Source: DAOTYE01 sp034434915 (GTDB lineage: Bacteria > Chloroflexota > Dehalococcoidia > Dehalococcoidales > RBG-16-60-22). From it: a DNA stretch of 16,066 bases. The notes under the pieces are model-generated. The model worked only from the letters and a program-made list of their open reading frames with translations, searched no databases and was not told the origin of the DNA. Shown here piece after piece: positions 13,112-16,066 of this stretch. Each line of letters opens with the position of its first letter. The first letter of the stretch is position 1. Made by a program: the position numbers and the translations under genes. Location: the NCBI GenBank assembly GCA_034434915.1, contig DAOTYE010000075.1, forward strand, positions 1 to 16,066. Reading direction: 5' to 3'.

Positions 13112-13162
13112 CCGGGCTGACGCCGGGATTAAAAGTCACCCTTGATGGAGATAGGGGAGACA

Positions 13163-13279
13163 ATGGGCAGAGCAGTCAAAGCCCAGAAAATGGAGGACAT
13201 CAAAAAAGACCTTACTTTTTACGAAGACCAATGCAATCTCTACTACCACATTTTGAAGACATTCAAGATTCTGGATTAG
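13163..13279 (+). CDS. Possible small protein, 38 aa
   Basis: A short frame reads MGRAVKAQKMEDIKKDLTFY and ends KTFKILD. The charged N-terminal half is helical, and the second half is aromatic-rich (EDQCNLYYHIL). AGGGGAG sits just ahead of the ATG with good spacing, the main argument that it is translated. I do not recognise it. It may be a real small protein or the 5' remnant of a longer gene: after the TAG the same frame closes at once, and no similar coding pattern continues. Confidence 0.35.
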   Translation: MGRAVKAQKMEDIKKDLTFYEDQCNLYYHILKTFKILD

Positions 13280-13576
13280 CCTTAAGAAATCAGTTTCATT
13301 CCAGCCATCTTAGTGCCAGGCATAACCTGCCAAGAAGCGCCTTAATATCATGCCCCACAAACGAGAAGCCAAAGACTAAACGTTTGCTTGAATTGTTCAG
13401 CCTCGGCTAAAGGCTCTTTTCTTAAAAAGCATACCAGCCTCATCAGGTCAGCTTCAAGAATGGGCGGATGATTCTGAGTAATATGACCTTCACATCAAAA
13501 AACTGCTGTCAAGGCGCGGGTGGGGGCAAGTGTTATGCGCTTGAACTTGCCAGCGTGTTCCAGTACTATGTAACCG
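13280..13576. other. Gene-poor stretch with one weak hairpin
   Basis: I see no convincing gene on either strand. AGCCT (13399-13403) and AGGCT (13411-13415) form a short hairpin followed by CTTTTCTT, a weak terminator candidate for the small ORF. A minus-strand frame enters from the DUF1616 gene and ends near 13495, but it looks like antisense noise. The composition is slightly more AT-rich than in the neighbouring genes, as expected of non-coding or decayed sequence. Confidence 0.5.
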
Positions 13577-13912
13577 ATGAGTTTACTACCATCACTTGAG
13601 GTCGTGCCTGATTCTTTCCTGTATGCTCTTGACCCGTTATCAACTTTGCGGGCAATAGCTGGATTTATCCTTGTCTTTTCCCTGCCCGGCTTCTGCTGGA
13701 CGCTGGTCTTTTTCAAAGAAGTCGCTTTCATAGAGAGAATAGCTCTCTCCTTCGGTCTGTCAATCGCCATCGTTACCCTCAGCGTCATTGCCCTCAACGT
13801 GCTTCTGAAAATACCAATCACCGCATTCACCTCCATCATGGTCATCATTATCCTCACCGCCGTACCTCTGGGAATCTACTACCTCCGGAAGCGGCGCCGG
13901 CAACTGCCATGA
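13577..13912 (+). CDS. DUF1616-like membrane protein, short form (111 aa)
   Basis: The 111-residue protein has three probable membrane helices, about residues 25-47, 55-77 and 82-102, followed by a basic tail (LRKRRRQ) that should be cytoplasmic. The segments LRAIAGFILVFSLPGF and FIERIALSFGLSIAIVTLSV resemble the N-terminal membrane part of DUF1616 proteins, which are usually longer and carry an additional extracytoplasmic part. Function is unknown. The start is uncertain: an in-frame TAA lies two codons upstream of the ATG at 13577 and no ribosome site is evident; a GTG at residue 9 is the alternative. Its stop overlaps the start of the next gene in ATGA, so translation is coupled to the flavoprotein, which suggests a shared role in membrane lipid chemistry (inference). 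Confidence 0.75.
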   Translation: MSLLPSLEVVPDSFLYALDPLSTLRAIAGFILVFSLPGFCWTLVFFKEVAFIERIALSFGLSIAIVTLSVIALNVLLKIPITAFTSIMVIIILTAVPLGIYYLRKRRRQLP

Positions 13913-15084
13913 GATATGATGGTATCATCATCGGCAGTGGGCCGTCAGGCAGTCAGGTGGCGTACCGGCTTGCCAGCCGGGGCTATCATGTGGCAGTGCT
14001 GGAACAGAAGCCTGAGGCAGGTGGCAAACTCTGCTGTACCGGCATCATCGGGGTAGAGTGCGCCAATGTCTTCTCCATTGACCCCACAGTCATCCTCCGC
14101 CAGGTAAGCAGTGCCAGAATATCCGCTCCGTCCGGGACAGAAATCCGCGTGGCGCGAGACGAGCCGCAGGCAGTCGTCCTGGACCGCACCGCTTTTGACC
14201 GTCACCTCGCCCGCCGGGCACAGGAAACAGGCGCTGACTTCTTTTTTCACAGCGCCGTAGCTGACATCCAGATTGAAAGAGAAAAGGTCAGCATACGGAC
14301 AACGGGACAAACTTTTGAAGCAAAAGTAGCAGTCATTGCCCCCGGGTTCAACCCGCGGCTTGTGGAAAAGCTTGGCATGGGCACTTGGGCTGACTTTGTT
14401 GCTGGCGCGCAGGCTGAGGTGAGCACAAATGAAATGGATGAGATTGAGGTCTACCTGGGACGGGAAATTGCCCCCGGCTTCTTCGCCTGGCTCGTGCCCA
14501 CAGCGCCCGGAAGAGCGCGGGTGGGTCTCCTGACGCGCCAAAGCCCCGGAACTTATCTAAAGAAACTGCTTGCCTCCCTTAAAGCCCGGGGGAAAATTGA
14601 TGCCGCGGCTGATGTGGAACTACACCATGGTGGCATCCCTTTGAAACCGGCGCCCCGCACGTACGGTGAGCGGGTCATCATCGTCGGCGATGCCGCGGGA
14701 CAGGTCAAACCTACCACCGGCGGAGGCATCTATTACGGAATGCTCGGGGCGGACTTTGCGGCAGAGACTATCCACCGCGCATTTCAGAGCGGAGACTTTT
14801 CAGCGGAAGGGCTGGCAGGCTATGAACGCGCGTGGCAAAAGAAAATGGGGCAGGAACTGCGCACAGGCTATCAGGCAAGAAAGCTTTTTGAGCGCCTGAG
14901 TGATGAATGGATAAACCACATCTTCTCCTATGTGAAAAGGCGCGGCATCATGGAGAGGCTGGCGCAGATGAATGACCTGTCATTTGACTGGCATGGTGAG
15001 GCGTTGCTGGCGTTGCTCCGCTCTATCGGAATGGGCGGTGTCATCAGCATAGCTTTGCCACTGAGGCGGCTGAGGAAAAATTGA
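13909..15084 (+). CDS. Geranylgeranyl reductase-family FAD-dependent oxidoreductase
   Basis: The 391-residue flavoprotein has the dinucleotide-binding GSGPSG at residues 9-14 after MRYDGIII, the active-site-type LCCTGIIG (C42-C43) where geranylgeranyl reductases have a conserved Cys region, AVVLDRTAFDRHLARRA typical of the family, and the second FAD motif VGDAAGQVKPTTGGGIYYG (around D261). Members reduce isoprenoid double bonds or act as other monooxygenase-like or reductase flavoproteins; targets include quinone side chains, carotenoids and archaeal lipids. A role in isoprenoid or menaquinone side-chain reduction is possible but not shown. The protein is probably membrane-associated through its C-terminus. 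Start ATG overlaps the stop of the DUF1616-like gene by four bases, so both form an operon. Confidence 0.9.
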   Translation: MRYDGIIIGSGPSGSQVAYRLASRGYHVAVLEQKPEAGGKLCCTGIIGVECANVFSIDPTVILRQVSSARISAPSGTEIRVARDEPQAVVLDRTAFDRHLARRAQETGADFFFHSAVADIQIEREKVSIRTTGQTFEAKVAVIAPGFNPRLVEKLGMGTWADFVAGAQAEVSTNEMDEIEVYLGREIAPGFFAWLVPTAPGRARVGLLTRQSPGTYLKKLLASLKARGKIDAAADVELHHGGIPLKPAPRTYGERVIIVGDAAGQVKPTTGGGIYYGMLGADFAAETIHRAFQSGDFSAEGLAGYERAWQKKMGQELRTGYQARKLFERLSDEWINHIFSYVKRRGIMERLAQMNDLSFDWHGEALLALLRSIGMGGVISIALPLRRLRKN

Positions 15085-15110
15085 CCCGGGCTCTGGCGAA
15101 AAGTTAGAAT
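15081..15110 (+). promoter_or_regulatory. Promoter for the GreA fusion gene, overlapping the previous stop codon
   Basis: TTGACC (15081-15086), 18 bases, TAGAAT (15105-15110). The -35 box includes the TGA stop of the flavoprotein gene. Transcription would start near 15117, about 20 bases before the ATG at 15137, where no clear ribosome site is present. Confidence 0.5.
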
Positions 15111-15136
15111 AGATTGCTTGCATTGAGCAGTGCCTT

Positions 15137-15952
15137 ATGTCAAAAGAAGCCGTGGAAAAGATAACTCTGGGTGAGGCGGCGAGCCGCTTTCTGATGCAGC
15201 TTTCCGCGCCAGAAAAAGAGAAAAGCCAGCCTGAGGTCACACGGTTTGTCAGGTGGTATGGAGCTGAGCGTGCCCTATCCAGCTTCACGGCGCCGGAAAT
15301 AGCCAACTACGCGGAACGTCTTTCCCTTTCTGACACTGACTATGTCAAAAAGCTTGAGATAGTCAGGGCGTTCCTTGCTTATGCCAAAAAGGAAAAGTGG
15401 AGCGCAAGCAATCTTGGCGTTCACCTGAAAGCCAGAAAGGGGAAAGGTGGAACGGCAGTCCCTCAAAAACAGGTTCCCCGCGAGGCTGTGTCATTGACCC
15501 GCCGGGGATATGAAGAACTGAAAGCAGAGCTTGAAGAACTGAAGAAGAAGCGCCCCCTCATCATTGAGGACATACGGCGCGCCGCGGCAGACAAGGATTT
15601 CCGGGAGAACGCTCCTCTGCACGCCGCCAAAGAACAGCTGGGACACCTTGAGGGGCGGATTATTGAGCTTGAGGAAACGCTGAAGTACGCCCGAATCATA
15701 GATGATACCCCTAAGTCCAGCGCAAAGGTGGGCATCGGAGACAGCCTCATTCTGCTGGACCTGAACTCCGGGGAGGAAATCCACTATACCATCGTCCCGC
15801 CACGAGAAGTTGACCCGCTGCAGGGGAAGATTTCCAGCGTCTCGCCAATCGGCAAAGCGCTTATCGGGCGGGGCGAGGAGGAGACGGTGGAAGTGGTGGT
15901 GCCGGCGGGGAAACTGCGTTACCGCATCAAGCGGATTGAGCATAAAAGTTAA
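15137..15952 (+). CDS. GreA/GreB-type elongation factor fused to an N-terminal recombinase-like SAM domain
   Basis: This protein has 271 residues, where GreA normally has about 158. Residues 118-271 are a complete Gre protein: SLTRRGYEELKAELEEL starts the coiled coil, its tip DKDFRENAPL keeps the acidic D154 and E157 used to activate hydrolysis in RNA polymerase, then AAKEQLGHLEGRI, and a C-terminal FKBP-like domain with YTIVPPREVDP and SPIGKALIG. Residues 8 to about 98 look like the SAM-like core-binding domain of tyrosine recombinases (TLGEAASRFLMQL, then TRFVRWYGAERALSSFTAPE and KKLEIVRAFLAYAKKEKW) without any catalytic recombinase domain. A basic linker (KARKGKGGTAVPQKQ) joins them. It should rescue backtracked polymerase; the extra domain might add DNA binding. 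ATG 15137 has no strong ribosome site. Confidence 0.9.
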   Translation: MSKEAVEKITLGEAASRFLMQLSAPEKEKSQPEVTRFVRWYGAERALSSFTAPEIANYAERLSLSDTDYVKKLEIVRAFLAYAKKEKWSASNLGVHLKARKGKGGTAVPQKQVPREAVSLTRRGYEELKAELEELKKKRPLIIEDIRRAAADKDFRENAPLHAAKEQLGHLEGRIIELEETLKYARIIDDTPKSSAKVGIGDSLILLDLNSGEEIHYTIVPPREVDPLQGKISSVSPIGKALIGRGEEETVEVVVPAGKLRYRIKRIEHKS

Positions 15953-15977
15953 CTGAACCTGCAGGATATGGTATAAT
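15949..15977 (+). promoter_or_regulatory. tRNA promoter
   Basis: TTAACT (15949-15954), 17 bases, TATAAT (15972-15977), with TG one base ahead of the -10 box (extended -10). The -35 box overlaps the end of the GreA fusion gene. Transcription would start a few bases before the tRNA. Confidence 0.65.
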
Positions 15978-15990
15978 TTTACTGCATCAT

Positions 15991-16063
15991 GGGGATATAG
16001 CTCAGACGGGAGAGCGCTGCGCTCGCATCGCAGAGGTCGGGGGTTCGAATCCCCCTATCTCCA
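15991..16063 (+). tRNA. tRNA-Ala, anticodon CGC
   Basis: The full cloverleaf folds: acceptor GGGGATA with TATCTCC, D-stem GCTC/GAGC, anticodon stem CTGCG/CGCAG around the loop CTCGCAT (anticodon CGC, codon GCG), and T-arm GGGGG-TTCGAAT-CCCCC. The acceptor stem carries G3-U70, the identity pair of alanine tRNAs, which confirms the assignment. Discriminator base is A; CCA is not encoded and must be added enzymatically. Confidence 0.97.
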
Positions 16064-16066
16064 GTT

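Noticed and set aside
13117..13142. Possible signs of mobile DNA or integration near the tRNA and the recombinase-like domain
   Set aside because: No direct repeat, attachment-site copy of the tRNA end, catalytic integrase or transposase was seen; the recombinase-like domain is part of a Gre factor.
13495..13857. Minus-strand frame of 120 codons
   Set aside because: It is mostly antisense to the DUF1616-like gene; no ribosome site or known motif was found, though its last 25 residues look somewhat protein-like.
1..16066. CRISPR array, riboswitch, rRNA
   Set aside because: No regularly spaced repeats, no recognisable riboswitch core and no rRNA sequence were found on reading the window.

Overview
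The window looks like chromosomal DNA of a strictly anaerobic, menaquinone-using bacterium. A Dehalococcoidia-like member of the Chloroflexota is my best guess. This rests on gene content only: a ferredoxin-type 2-oxoacid oxidoreductase, a ferredoxin-fused electron transfer flavoprotein (Etf) with a membrane iron-sulfur quinone oxidoreductase, polyferredoxin-like proteins, and a GreA fusion. I see no oxygen-respiration genes, insertion sequence, phage structural gene or CRISPR array. Base composition looks even, moderately GC-rich.

Left block (1-2305, minus strand). A likely four-gene operon runs leftward from a consensus promoter at 2349-2377: a universal stress protein, a DOMON-domain lipoprotein, an 81-residue two-helix membrane protein, and the start of a fused gamma-alpha 2-oxoacid:ferredoxin oxidoreductase subunit that leaves the window. 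A back-to-back promoter at 2403-2431 drives a phosphoribosyltransferase and a flavodoxin-like FMN reductase rightward (2465-3733).

Central block (3757-8088, plus strand). A promoter and a leader with a long hairpin precede etfB, a ferredoxin-fused etfA and a large membrane protein (NarI-like heme b domain, two FeS motifs, two CCG domains) of the EtfAB:menaquinone oxidoreductase (EMO) type. Together they should move electrons between acyl-CoA dehydrogenases or other flavin donors and the quinone pool. No acyl-CoA dehydrogenase lies in the window.

Minus block (8097-11330). Transcription leftward gives an alpha/beta hydrolase, a LOG-family nucleotide phosphoribohydrolase, a Crp/Fnr regulator and a multi-cysteine ferredoxin protein. 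The gap between regulator and ferredoxin holds a TGAT-N4-ATCA box and several hairpins, suggesting local control of the ferredoxin gene.

Right block (11429-16066). In order: an envelope coiled-coil protein with a transglutaminase-like Cys-His-Asp domain (+); an endonuclease III homologue (-) with a probably leaderless mRNA; a nearly empty stretch with one possible 38-residue ORF; a DUF1616-like membrane protein overlapping a geranylgeranyl-reductase-family flavoprotein (+); a GreA-type elongation factor fused to a recombinase-like core-binding (SAM-like) domain (+); and a complete tRNA-Ala(CGC) with its own promoter.

The points most worth a second look are the SAM-GreA fusion, the EMO protein missing one FeS cysteine, the DOMON/small-membrane-protein/oxidoreductase operon, the transglutaminase-like envelope protein, and the structured regions upstream of etfB and of the ferredoxin gene.
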